A DNA stretch of 20,941 nucleotides from the NCBI GenBank assembly GCA_964650405.1, contig CAZYTO010000071.1:1-20941 (forward strand). Direction: 5' to 3'. The stretch comes from CAZYTO01 sp964650405 (GTDB lineage Bacteria > Acidobacteriota > Thermoanaerobaculia > Gp7-AA8). A model generated the notes under the pieces. It ran no database searches. It was not told the origin of the DNA and saw nothing but the letters and a program-made list of their open reading frames with translations. A program made the translations under genes and the position numbers. This document shows, piece by piece, positions 12,448-20,164 of this stretch (the stretch's first letter is position 1; each line of letters starts with the position of its first letter).

Positions 12448-14901
12448 ATGAGACATCGTTTTCTGTTTCTGTCCGCAGCTCTTCTCTGTGCGCCCTTCGT
12501 CCTTGCCCAGCGTCCGCAGATCTCCCCCGGCGTTGGAAACGCCGTTCCCCTGGCCAGGAAACGGATCCAGAGCGACCGCGATTCGGTCGTGCTGTCCGGC
12601 GACGTGATCGTGAACAATGCCACGGCCGGCCCGGTCCTCGGAGAAAAGGCGCTCTCCCTCGACAGCAACGTCGTCACGCCGGCGGGCTACAAGCTCGCCG
12701 CCACTTCCATCGATCTCGACGCGGGAGCGACGGCAGGCGGAGACGTGTACTTCAACACCCTGACGAACGGCGGAAGCATCCACGGCGCGCAGATCACGCC
12801 GCTCGGCCTGCCCGTCTACGCCAGCCTTCCGCCGGTGCTGGTCCGGCCGGCCGGCACGCAAAACGTCGACGTGCCGGACAACGGCCAGCTCACGCTGAAC
12901 GAAGGGGCGTACGGCAACCTGACCGTCGGACGGTCGGCCACGCTGCGCCTGGCAGGGGGCGGCTACGCGTTTGCGTCGATCACGGTCCGGCGGGCCGGCG
13001 CGTTGCTCTGCGCCGGCCCGGCGGACGTGGTAGTCCCCGGGCCCCCCGACTTCGGCCCCAATTCGGTCGTGGGTCCCGCGGGCGGGGCGGGCCTGACCGC
13101 GGCCGGCATTCGCATTCAGATTGACGGCATCAACGGCTCGGATGGGGCCCTGTCCTCGACGCCGCCGGCCGCGCACGCGGGCCAGAGCGCGCAGGTCTCC
13201 GCCACGCTGTACGCCACGGCCGGCACGCTCGATTTCGATCAGTCCTTCGCCGGCAACGGCGCGTTCTTCGGCCGCGACATCCACGTGTCGCGCAACGGCC
13301 GTTTCTCGATCAACAGCGCCTTCAACACCGCACCGACGGCGAATCCACAGAGCGTCTTCACGGCCGGCTCCTCGCCGCTGACCATTACGCTCACCGGCTC
13401 GGATCCCGAAGGGGGCGCGCTGGCGTTCAGCATCGTCTCGCCGCCGGTCGCGGGCACGCTCTCGCCGGTTACGGTCACGTCTCCCGGCAGCGCCAGCGTC
13501 ACCTATACGCCGGCCGCCGCCGGCATGCCCGACTCGTTCACCTTCCGGGTCACTGATCCGGGAGGAGCGACGGGGGACGCGGTGGTGAGGATCAACGCCA
13601 CGGAAGCCGATCCTCCCGGCGGTAATCCGACGACGGTCCTGGCCACGGACAGCTCCGCGCAAACGGCGAAAGACGTTCCCGCCACGCTGCAACTGCGCGG
13701 CACCGCGCCGGCCGGCGTGGCCCTGACGTTCTCGATCGTGGCCAACACCGGGCCGTCCCACGGATCGCTCGGCACGGTGACCCAGGGAAGCGAATCGCCG
13801 GAGCGCAGCGCCACGGTCGTCTACACGCCCGGCTCCGGCTTCGAGGGAGCGGACGCGTTTCAGTTCCAGGCGTGCGGCGTGATCGGGAGCGTCAACGTGT
13901 GCGACACGGCCCTGTTCGCGATCACCGTGCAGGGCGGGCTGACCGATCCGTCCAGCATCGCCCACGACGTGGAGGTGGAGACGACGCCCGGCACGAGCGT
14001 GCCCATCTCGCTCGGCGAAAGCTCCATCCAGACCGCAGGCCGGCGCTTCTTCCTCGCGCCGCAGGCCACGACGCTCGATCCCGCCGCCATCGCCGGCAAC
14101 GTGGCCGATGCCAACGGCGACAACCTCGGTGACAACGCCAATTCCCTGCCCGGATCCACGCCCATCTTCATGAGCGCCGGCGTGAACGAGTCGGGCGGTT
14201 CCGGCTCGAACGGTACCGTGCGCATGCAGTTCGAATGGGACCTCTCGAACATCGGCTCCGCCGGTGCGCTGCAGAGCGCCGACGTGATCCTGCCGACCCA
14301 CCGCGGGACGACCGATTCGCTGGACACGTTCTTCTACTGGACCACTGTGAGCGGAGACGGCAACCTGACCAACTCCGACTTCGAGGCGCCGGCCCAGCAG
14401 ATCTCCGGCGCCGTGATGTCCGTGCCGCCGTCGATGCCACTCGGCGCCGACGGCACGTTCAGCTTCGGAGTCCTCGATCCTTTGCGCACCTCAGTGACCA
14501 GCGGCTTCACCTTCTTCGCCGTCCAGGGCCGTGTCGATGAAAACCAAAACGGCCCGGCCCGCGGCCTGGAAGTGCGCACGACGGCCAGCGGCAACGTGAG
14601 CACGAACGACGTTCCCATGCTCTCGCTGGCCACGACCACGGTCACGCAACTGTTCTACACGATCACCGCGCTCCCCCCGAACGGCCAGTTGCGCGATGCC
14701 CAAAACCAACTGATCACGAACGTGCCCTATGCCCTGCCGAGTCCCTTCGTGACCTACACACCGAACACCGGCTTCACCGGCCTGGACGCGTTCACGTTCT
14801 CCGTGAGCAATGGCGTGATCAGCAGCAACGCGGCCGGCAGGATCAGCGTCCTCCTGCCCGACTGCCGGACGAACGTGAAGGGATGCGACAACGGGCGATA
14901 G
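12448..14901 (+). CDS. Exported multidomain surface protein with cadherin-like/Big_9 domains
   Basis: The protein is 817 aa. Signal peptide 1-20 (ends FVLA, before QR). Residues about 40-290 are a repetitive beta-rich region (GDVIVNN, GDVYFN, GNLTVG, GRDIHVSRNGRFSINSAF) like polymer-forming or beta-helix adhesin modules. Two Big_9/cadherin-like domains follow (about 292-383 and 395-495; each has SIV...G.L followed by VTYTP/VVYTP and DSFTFRVTD/DAFQFQ). Residues about 590-728 resemble a DNRLRE-type carbohydrate-binding module. A last partial cadherin-like unit (732-803; VTYTPNTGFTGLDAFTFSVSNG) ends in a Cys-containing polar tail. No membrane anchor or sorting signal is seen. A good GGAGG at 12434-12438 supports ATG 12448. 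Likely an adhesin or matrix protein; no catalytic motif seen. Confidence 0.83.
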   Translation: MRHRFLFLSAALLCAPFVLAQRPQISPGVGNAVPLARKRIQSDRDSVVLSGDVIVNNATAGPVLGEKALSLDSNVVTPAGYKLAATSIDLDAGATAGGDVYFNTLTNGGSIHGAQITPLGLPVYASLPPVLVRPAGTQNVDVPDNGQLTLNEGAYGNLTVGRSATLRLAGGGYAFASITVRRAGALLCAGPADVVVPGPPDFGPNSVVGPAGGAGLTAAGIRIQIDGINGSDGALSSTPPAAHAGQSAQVSATLYATAGTLDFDQSFAGNGAFFGRDIHVSRNGRFSINSAFNTAPTANPQSVFTAGSSPLTITLTGSDPEGGALAFSIVSPPVAGTLSPVTVTSPGSASVTYTPAAAGMPDSFTFRVTDPGGATGDAVVRINATEADPPGGNPTTVLATDSSAQTAKDVPATLQLRGTAPAGVALTFSIVANTGPSHGSLGTVTQGSESPERSATVVYTPGSGFEGADAFQFQACGVIGSVNVCDTALFAITVQGGLTDPSSIAHDVEVETTPGTSVPISLGESSIQTAGRRFFLAPQATTLDPAAIAGNVADANGDNLGDNANSLPGSTPIFMSAGVNESGGSGSNGTVRMQFEWDLSNIGSAGALQSADVILPTHRGTTDSLDTFFYWTTVSGDGNLTNSDFEAPAQQISGAVMSVPPSMPLGADGTFSFGVLDPLRTSVTSGFTFFAVQGRVDENQNGPARGLEVRTTASGNVSTNDVPMLSLATTTVTQLFYTITALPPNGQLRDAQNQLITNVPYALPSPFVTYTPNTGFTGLDAFTFSVSNGVISSNAAGRISVLLPDCRTNVKGCDNGR

Positions 14902-15004
14902 AGTCGCCGCCGCCTCTCCACCGCCCGCGGCCGACGGTCGTCAAACGAAGATCGTGGCGATGACGTAGGCTGGTCTTGCAGTTGCGAAAAGGCACCGAGT
15001 GGAC

Positions 15005-15097
15005 ACCCTCTCCCACCGGGAGAGGGTCGCCGCGGAGCGCTCCTCGCCATGCGCTGAATCACCGGCAAGCAGTCAGCGGAGCGGCGGGGTGAGGGGT
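15005..15097 (+). repeat. REP-like palindromic element, copy 1
   Basis: It begins with ACCCTCTCCC, a 3-nt loop and the exact complement (10-bp perfect stem, 15005-15027), and ends in GGGGTGAGGGGT (15086-15097). Copy 2 is the same element in opposite orientation. Stable hairpins of this kind often lie at the 3' ends of genes and can stop or protect transcripts. Confidence 0.75.
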
Positions 15098-15181
15098 CAA
15101 TGCTTTCATGGGGCCCCTGCAGCCAGCGGTTCGATCGTCTGGCGGCCAGACTCCACAGGGCACGCGAACGAATACGCAGGA

Positions 15182-15281
15182 ACCCCTCACCCCGGCCCTT
15201 CCGCGCTGACGGCTGCGAAACCGATTCACTTCGCGTGGAAGTGCGCGCTCCAGGACCGACCCTCTCCCGCGGGGAGAGGGT
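15182..15281 (-). repeat. REP-like palindromic element, copy 2 (inverted)
   Basis: In reverse complement it starts with the same 10-bp perfect stem (15259-15281) and ends with the same GGGGTGAGGGGT (15182-15193). The middle is alignable with gaps (GCTGAATC versus GTGAATCGG, AGTCAGCGG versus CGTCAGCGC). The two copies face each other with an 84-nt spacer. Similarity continues about 12 nt outside the outer ends. Confidence 0.75.
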
Positions 15282-15441
15282 GTGCTCAGCGGTTCTCCGC
15301 GTGTGGTCATCCATGTCCTCGAGCTCTCCCACCCACCCCATCTTCAGAGCAGAGGGGCGAGCGGCAAGCATTCGCAGAAGACACCAACGAGGGTCCGGCA
15401 TGGCACGGCCGTACCCACCCCGCTAGAGAGGCGGAGGCTCG

Positions 15442-17430
15442 TTACCGCACCTTCGTACCGGCCGGGACCGCCGGATCGACGCTCAGCAGCGTCGGCTCGC
15501 CATCGATCGAGGCAGCCAGGACCATGCCGTTCGACTCGATGCCGGCCAGCGGCTTCGGCTCCAGGTTGGCCACGATGACGATCTTCCGGCCCACCAGCTC
15601 TTCCGGCGTGTACTTCGTGGCGATGCCGGCCACGATCGTCCGCTCCCCGTCTCCGGTGAAGACGGTGAGCTTCATGAGCTTCTTGGATTTCGGCACGCGC
15701 TCGGCGGCCCGCACGTCGGCGACGCGCAGGTCGACGGCCAGGAACTGATCGATGCCGACCTTCACCACGTCGAGCGGCGCCGCCGGGGTCGTCTCGGCCG
15801 GCGGTGGTGCCGGTTTGCTCTCTTCCATCTTCTTCGCCTCTCCCGTTCCTTGTCCGGACGCCGCATCCCGCCCTGCACCGACCGGCGTTCCGACGTATGC
15901 CTCGGAGTCGATCGTGGGGAAGAGCGCGTCGCCGCCCGACAGCAGCGTGTTGTTCGGCAACCCGCCCCACGCGAGGGCGTCCGCACCGATGGCATCCGCG
16001 TCGCTGCCGATGCGCACGAGTCCCTCGGCGGCGGTGGCCGGCATGAACGGCGCCACCATCACGAAGACGATGCGCAGCGCCTCCAGGCAGTTCCACAGCA
16101 CGCGCGACAGCGCCTCGTCGGCGCCGTGTTCCTTGATGTGCTTCCACGGCTCGCGGGCGACGATGTAGCGGTCCACCGCCGTCACCAGCCGCCAGGCCGC
16201 TTCCAGCGCCCGCTGGAAGGCCATGTCGTCCATGCTCCGGAGGTACTCCGGCACGATCTCCTTCGAGGCCCGCAGCAGCTCGTTGTCGTCGCAGGGCACG
16301 GGAGGCGTCTTCCCGTCGAAGTACGTCGAGGCCATCTTCAGCGAGCGCGAGAGCGTGTTGCCCAGCCCCTTGGCCAGGTCGCCGTTGTAGCGCGTGATGA
16401 AGGCCTCGTCCGAGTAGTTCTGGTCCTGCCCGAACACCATCTCCCGCGTCAGGAAGTAGCGGAAGGCGTCCGCGCCGAAGTCGTCGATGATGTTCTGCGG
16501 CCGTACGACGTTGCCGAGCGACTTGGAGATCTTCTCGTTGTCGCGCAGCCACCAGCCGTGGCCGACCACCCGCTTGGGCAGCTCCAGGCCGGCGGCCATG
16601 AGGAAGGCCGGCCAGTAGACGGCATGGAAGCGGACGATGTCCTTGCCGACCAGGTGAACGTCCGCAGGCCAGTAGTGCTCGAATTTCGCCTTGCTGGCGT
16701 GATCGCCGCTGCCGAAGCCGACGGCCGAGGTGTAGTTGATCAACGCGTCCAGCCAGACGTAGATGACGTGCTCGGGCGAGCCGGGGAAGGGAATGCCCCA
16801 GGTCACCGACGTGCGGGAGATGGAGAGATCTTTCAGTCCCCCTTCGACGAAGGCCACCACTTCATTGAGCCGTGTCTGCGGATAGACGAAGCCGGGGTTG
16901 GCGCGGTAGTGGGCCAGCAGCGGCTCGGCGAAGCGCGAGAGCTTGAAGAAGTAGTTCCTCTCCGTCGTCCACTCCACGCCATGGCCGCTCTCGTCCTTGC
17001 CGTTGCGGACCTGGTTCTCGGGGATGAACGTCTCCTCGCTCTGGCAGTACCAGCCGGCGTGCTCGCCGAGGTAGATGTCGTCGGGATTCCGCTCCCGGAT
17101 GCGCTGGAGCAGCTCGTAGACCCCCACCCGATGGCGGCCCTCGGTGGTGCGGATGAAGTCGTTGTGACTGATGTTGAGCTTCTTCCACAGGGCGTGATGG
17201 TGGGACACGACGCGGTCCGCCAGCTCGATGGGCAGGATCCCTTCCTTCGCCGCGGCGCGCTCGACCTTCTGGCCGTGCTCGTCCGTGCCGGTCAGGAACC
17301 ACACGTCATCCCCCATGCGCCGCCGGTGGCGGGCGACCACGTCCGCGATCACGTTCTCGTACATGTGTCCGATGTGCGGATCGTCGTTGACGTAGTGGAT
17401 GGCCGTGGTGATGTAGAACTTCTTCGCCAT
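15442..17430 (-). CDS. metG: Methionine--tRNA ligase with C-terminal Trbp111-type domain
   Basis: This essential cytoplasmic enzyme charges tRNA-Met. The 662-aa protein has the class I signatures HIGH (19-22) and KISKS (300-304), WLRDNEKISKSLGN, and a WLDALINY helix. The connective-peptide zinc knuckle is missing: only Cys129 stands in WYCQSEETF, and no CxxC partner pair follows, as in zinc-free bacterial forms. After an Ala/Pro-rich linker (about 512-553), residues about 557-662 are an EMAPII/Trbp111 tRNA-binding and dimerisation domain (IDQFLAVDLRVADV ... GIESNGMVLAA). There is no Shine-Dalgarno; a TACAAT box lies 11 nt ahead of ATG. The gene is alone, converging on the surface protein gene and divergent from the TonB-C gene. 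Confidence 0.97.
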   Translation of the reverse strand: MAKKFYITTAIHYVNDDPHIGHMYENVIADVVARHRRRMGDDVWFLTGTDEHGQKVERAAAKEGILPIELADRVVSHHHALWKKLNISHNDFIRTTEGRHRVGVYELLQRIRERNPDDIYLGEHAGWYCQSEETFIPENQVRNGKDESGHGVEWTTERNYFFKLSRFAEPLLAHYRANPGFVYPQTRLNEVVAFVEGGLKDLSISRTSVTWGIPFPGSPEHVIYVWLDALINYTSAVGFGSGDHASKAKFEHYWPADVHLVGKDIVRFHAVYWPAFLMAAGLELPKRVVGHGWWLRDNEKISKSLGNVVRPQNIIDDFGADAFRYFLTREMVFGQDQNYSDEAFITRYNGDLAKGLGNTLSRSLKMASTYFDGKTPPVPCDDNELLRASKEIVPEYLRSMDDMAFQRALEAAWRLVTAVDRYIVAREPWKHIKEHGADEALSRVLWNCLEALRIVFVMVAPFMPATAAEGLVRIGSDADAIGADALAWGGLPNNTLLSGGDALFPTIDSEAYVGTPVGAGRDAASGQGTGEAKKMEESKPAPPPAETTPAAPLDVVKVGIDQFLAVDLRVADVRAAERVPKSKKLMKLTVFTGDGERTIVAGIATKYTPEELVGRKIVIVANLEPKPLAGIESNGMVLAASIDGEPTLLSVDPAVPAGTKVR

Positions 17431-17441
17431 GAGGGAGCGGG

Positions 17442-17447
17442 ATTGTA
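17442..17447 (-). promoter_or_regulatory. Candidate -10 box for metG, near-leaderless
   Basis: On the minus strand TACAAT (5 of 6 to consensus) ends 11 nt before the metG ATG. A TTGACG lies farther upstream (about 26-nt spacing, too far for a normal -35). The 148-nt region 17431-17578 must hold both this promoter and that of the divergent TonB-C gene, which has a TATCCT at 17566-17571, 7 nt before its ATG. Confidence 0.35.
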
Positions 17448-17578
17448 CTTCGAGAGGACAGTGCGAGCGATCTCGTCAACGTCACGGGCAGTATCCGGCC
17501 TTGCACATCGAGTCCGATTGGACGGGGAATCTGAAAGCTCGAAGGCCTCTGGTGCAAGGGCGCGGTATCCTTCCGTCC

Positions 17579-18349
17579 ATGAGATCACGCTTGGTGCTCT
17601 TCGCCGCCGTCCTGGCGCTTCACGCGATGCGCGCCGCCGCCGCGCTGACGGCCGGAGACGCGGCTGCGTTCCGCACCATTCTCGAGGACCGCTTTCCCGG
17701 CCGGCGCGGGACGATTCTGGTGGCCGACCAGACCGTGACCTTCCGCCTGCCTGGTGACGGCGGCGTGCCGCTCGGCAAGGCAGATCTGGGCCCGAACGTG
17801 ACCCTGGTGGCCGGGACGTACCCGCCGGCCATGTTGCGCCAGTCGCGGGCGCCAGTGGTCGCGGCCATCGTGTTTCGACAACCGCGGGCGGATGCGATGG
17901 GGCAGACCGTCAGCGTTTCCTACGACGTCTCCGTTCCTGAAAGGGCGTTCATTCGCTCCGGACACGGGACCGTCATCCTGCGCGCCACGCAGCAGGGAGG
18001 CTGGACCATCGCCGGGCGGCAGGAGTCGTTCGTCGACATCGACCCGCTGGAGGATCCGCAGGCGCTCCGGGTGGGCGGCGACGTCAAGGCGCCGGTACGG
18101 ATCGAAAGTCCCGAGCCGGTGTACACGCCGGAGGCGGCGACGGCCCGCATCAGCGGCATCGTCATTCTGGAGATCACCATCGACGAAATGGGACGCGTCA
18201 TCGGCGTGCACGTCCTCAAGCCGTTGCCGTTCGGTCTCGACCGCTCCGCGGCCGACGCAGTGATGCAGTGGCGGTTCAAACCCGGAACACTCAATGGCAA
18301 TCCCGTGACGGTGCTCTTCAACATCACCATGGCCTTCAAGCCGGAGTAA
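17579..18349 (+). CDS. Exported TonB C-terminal domain protein
   Basis: This 256-aa protein has a signal peptide (1-22). A region without recognised motifs occupies about 23-160. A TonB_C domain follows at about 165-256: VRIESPEPVYTPEA, GIVILEITIDEMGRVIGVHVLKPLP, and the hallmark AVMQWRFKPGTLNGNPV. A classical TonB has an N-terminal membrane anchor and a Pro-rich rod. Here both are absent, so it is more likely a periplasmic or envelope protein than an energy transducer; such proteins are frequent in Acidobacteriota. ATG 17579 is preferred over a longer open frame because it places the signal peptide at the N-terminus. It is followed after 6 nt by the MocA-like gene, so they are probably co-transcribed. 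Confidence 0.85.
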   Translation: MRSRLVLFAAVLALHAMRAAAALTAGDAAAFRTILEDRFPGRRGTILVADQTVTFRLPGDGGVPLGKADLGPNVTLVAGTYPPAMLRQSRAPVVAAIVFRQPRADAMGQTVSVSYDVSVPERAFIRSGHGTVILRATQQGGWTIAGRQESFVDIDPLEDPQALRVGGDVKAPVRIESPEPVYTPEAATARISGIVILEITIDEMGRVIGVHVLKPLPFGLDRSAADAVMQWRFKPGTLNGNPVTVLFNITMAFKPE

Positions 18350-18355
18350 CTCCTC

Positions 18356-18955
18356 ATGATCTCCGCCATCGTCCTGGCAGCGGGCCAGGCCACTCGCTTC
18401 GGCCGTTGCAAGCAGGTGCTCCGGCTCGGCGACAAGACGATCCTCGATCACGTGCTCGACTACGTCCGGGCCTCGACCGTCGACGACGTCGTGGTCGTCC
18501 TCGGCGCGCACGCGGACGAGATCCGCGCGCAGGTCCGCTTTGTCGAGCGCACCGTCCTGAACGCCGATTTGGCCGGCGGCATGAGCACCTCCATCCAGGC
18601 CGGTCTGCGGGCCCTGCCGCAGGATGCCGAGGCGGCGCTCATCGTCCTCGGCGACCAGCCGTTCGTCACGCCGCAGACCATCGACCGCCTCATCGAGGAG
18701 TACCGCCGCAGCCGCCCCGGCGCGGTCATCCCGACGTGGCGCGGCGTTTGCGGCAACCCCGTGCTCGTCGACCGCTCGCTCTTCGACGAGATGCTCGCCA
18801 TTCGCGGGGACATCGGCTGCCGGGCCATCTTCGACGGCCACCCGCAGTCGATCGTGAAGGTGCCGGTCGACGACCGGGGCGTTCTCATGGACATCGACAC
18901 GCAGGAAGATTTCGACACGCTGGTGGGAGGAGATCCCATCCGATCTGTAAGATGA
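18356..18955 (+). CDS. MocA-like molybdenum cofactor nucleotidyltransferase (MobA-like NTP transferase)
   Basis: The 199-aa cytoplasmic protein should transfer a nucleotide (CMP in MocA) to molybdopterin for xanthine dehydrogenase-type enzymes. Motifs seen: LAAGQATRFGRCK (7-19; the LAAGxSxRxGxxK nucleotide-binding loop, with Ala for Ser), GMSTSIQAGL (75-84), the metal-binding GDQP (99-102), CGNPV (132-136) and MDIDTQED (178-185). GGAG at 18343-18346 gives a good ribosome site for ATG 18356. The last residues GGDPIRSVR are followed out of frame by a YHS domain; the DPI may be the start of that domain before a frame change. The XdhC-like and MoeA-like genes downstream confirm a Mo-enzyme maturation operon. 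CTP versus GTP specificity is not decided here. Confidence 0.9.
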   Translation: MISAIVLAAGQATRFGRCKQVLRLGDKTILDHVLDYVRASTVDDVVVVLGAHADEIRAQVRFVERTVLNADLAGGMSTSIQAGLRALPQDAEAALIVLGDQPFVTPQTIDRLIEEYRRSRPGAVIPTWRGVCGNPVLVDRSLFDEMLAIRGDIGCRAIFDGHPQSIVKVPVDDRGVLMDIDTQEDFDTLVGGDPIRSVR

Positions 18956-19077
18956 ACGTGACCGCCGCCGGCGCGACCCACGACGCCGGGCACGGCGGCC
19001 GGCGTTTCTACTTCTGCTGCCAGCACGGTCAGCGGACGTTCGAGCGTGAGTCCCAACGGTACGCTGATGTCGCATGA
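18952..19077 (+). CDS. YHS-domain fragment, possibly a frameshifted C-terminus of MocA
   Basis: The 41-aa reading frame from ATG 18952 overlaps the MocA stop by 4 nt (ATGA). It carries the body of a YHS metal-binding domain: GATHDAGHGGRRFYFCCQHGQRTFERESQRYA. The typical opening DPVCKM is split. In this frame the codons just before the ATG read HPICK, while MocA's frame ends in DPI. Either it is translated by coupling from ATG as a domain without its first Cys, or it is the tail of a MocA-YHS fusion broken by a frame change. YHS domains bind metal through Cys; a role in metallo-enzyme maturation fits the neighbours. Confidence 0.6.
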   Translation: MNVTAAGATHDAGHGGRRFYFCCQHGQRTFERESQRYADVA

Positions 19078-20164
19078 GACCTTCGAGCTGATCGAGCGGC
19101 TGCAGCGGACGCAGACGCGCGCCGCCATGGCCACCCTCGTCCGCACCCGCGGCACCACGCCGCGCAAGGAAGGGACGAAGATGTTCGTCGGCGAGAACGG
19201 CGACGTCTTCGGCTCGGTCACCATCGGCGGCTGCGTGGACGCGCGGGTCATGGAGCACGCCGGAGAGGTCGTTGCCGCCTCGGCGCCGCGCCTCCTGGAG
19301 CTGCAACTCGGCGATGAAGAGGCGTGGGAGATCGGTCTGACCTGCGGAGGCACGGTCGACGTCTACCTCGAGCCCGTCACCGGCACGATGCTCGAGCTCT
19401 ACGACGCGGCACGGAAAGCGTGGCAGGCCGGGCGCAGCGTGGCCCTGGCCACGATCATCGCCGGCGAGGGACTCAGCTCACGGCTGCTCATCGACGCGGA
19501 CGGCAGCGTCCACGGCTCGGCGCCCGCGCCCCTCGCCGAGCTGCTCGTGCGCGATGCCACGCACATGCTCGCCTCGTCCGCCGGCTCCTCGACCCTCACC
19601 CTCGACGGGCGGGAGATTTACGTCGAGCTGCTGCGGCCGCCGGTGACGCTGATGATCTTCGGCGCCGGCGCGGTCTCGATCCCGCTGGTCGATTTCGCCT
19701 GCGCCCTCGGCTTCCAGACCGTCGTGGCCGACGGCCGTCCCCGCTTCGCCAGCCGCGAGTGCTTTCCCCATGCCGGCGAGCTTCGCGTTGGCATCGTCTC
19801 CGAGATCGTCACGCAGCTCACCCTCGGGCCGTCCACGCCGGTCGTGCTCACCGCTCACGACTACAAGATCGACGTTCCCGTGCTGAAGCACGTCCTGGCC
19901 GGCACAGTGCCGTACGTCGGCCTGCTCGGGAGCCGGAAGCGCGGCGCGGCCATCCTGCAACTGTTGCGCGAAGAGGGCGTACCGGACGAACAGCTCACCC
20001 GCGTCCGCGTCCCCATCGGACTCGACCTCGGCGGCGAGACTGCCGCGGAGATCGCCCTCAGCATCGTCTCCGAAATCGTGGCGGTGCTGCACGGACGCAG
20101 CGGATCGCCATTGAGCGCGAAGCGCCCTGCGGTGCCGGCCGCCGAGGTTCTGCAATCGTCATGA
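19067..20164 (+). CDS. XdhC/CoxI-family molybdoenzyme maturation factor
   Basis: The protein is 365 aa. XdhC-type proteins receive molybdenum cofactor, drive its sulfuration and pass it to xanthine dehydrogenase or CO-dehydrogenase-family enzymes. The N-terminal XdhC_CoxI domain shows MATLVRTRGTTPRKEGTKMFV (21-41; RGTTPRKEG is the family signature), GSVTIGGCVDARV (49-61) and LTCGGTVDVYLEP (91-103). The C-terminal Rossmann domain shows MIFGAGAVSIPLVDFACALGF and VADGRPRFA, then LLGSRKR and IGLDLGGETAAEIALSI. ATG 19067 is chosen; a GTG at 19046 in frame adds 7 residues. Both overlap the YHS frame (by 11 or 32 nt), and the stop overlaps the next ATG. Confidence 0.9.
   Translation: MSHETFELIERLQRTQTRAAMATLVRTRGTTPRKEGTKMFVGENGDVFGSVTIGGCVDARVMEHAGEVVAASAPRLLELQLGDEEAWEIGLTCGGTVDVYLEPVTGTMLELYDAARKAWQAGRSVALATIIAGEGLSSRLLIDADGSVHGSAPAPLAELLVRDATHMLASSAGSSTLTLDGREIYVELLRPPVTLMIFGAGAVSIPLVDFACALGFQTVVADGRPRFASRECFPHAGELRVGIVSEIVTQLTLGPSTPVVLTAHDYKIDVPVLKHVLAGTVPYVGLLGSRKRGAAILQLLREEGVPDEQLTRVRVPIGLDLGGETAAEIALSIVSEIVAVLHGRSGSPLSAKRPAVPAAEVLQSS

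Larger units (their letters stand above)
14902..15441. other. Non-coding region between convergent genes
   Basis: No credible gene is seen on either strand over these 540 nt. The only structure is a pair of inverted palindromic elements (15005-15097 and 15182-15281). Every open frame here runs through those repeats or shadows the metG gene. Confidence 0.6.

Noticed and set aside
12241..14301. 686-aa open frame on the minus strand
   Set aside because: Shadow of the 817-aa surface protein gene. The plus frame has a signal peptide, a strong ribosome site and recognisable Ig-like domains.
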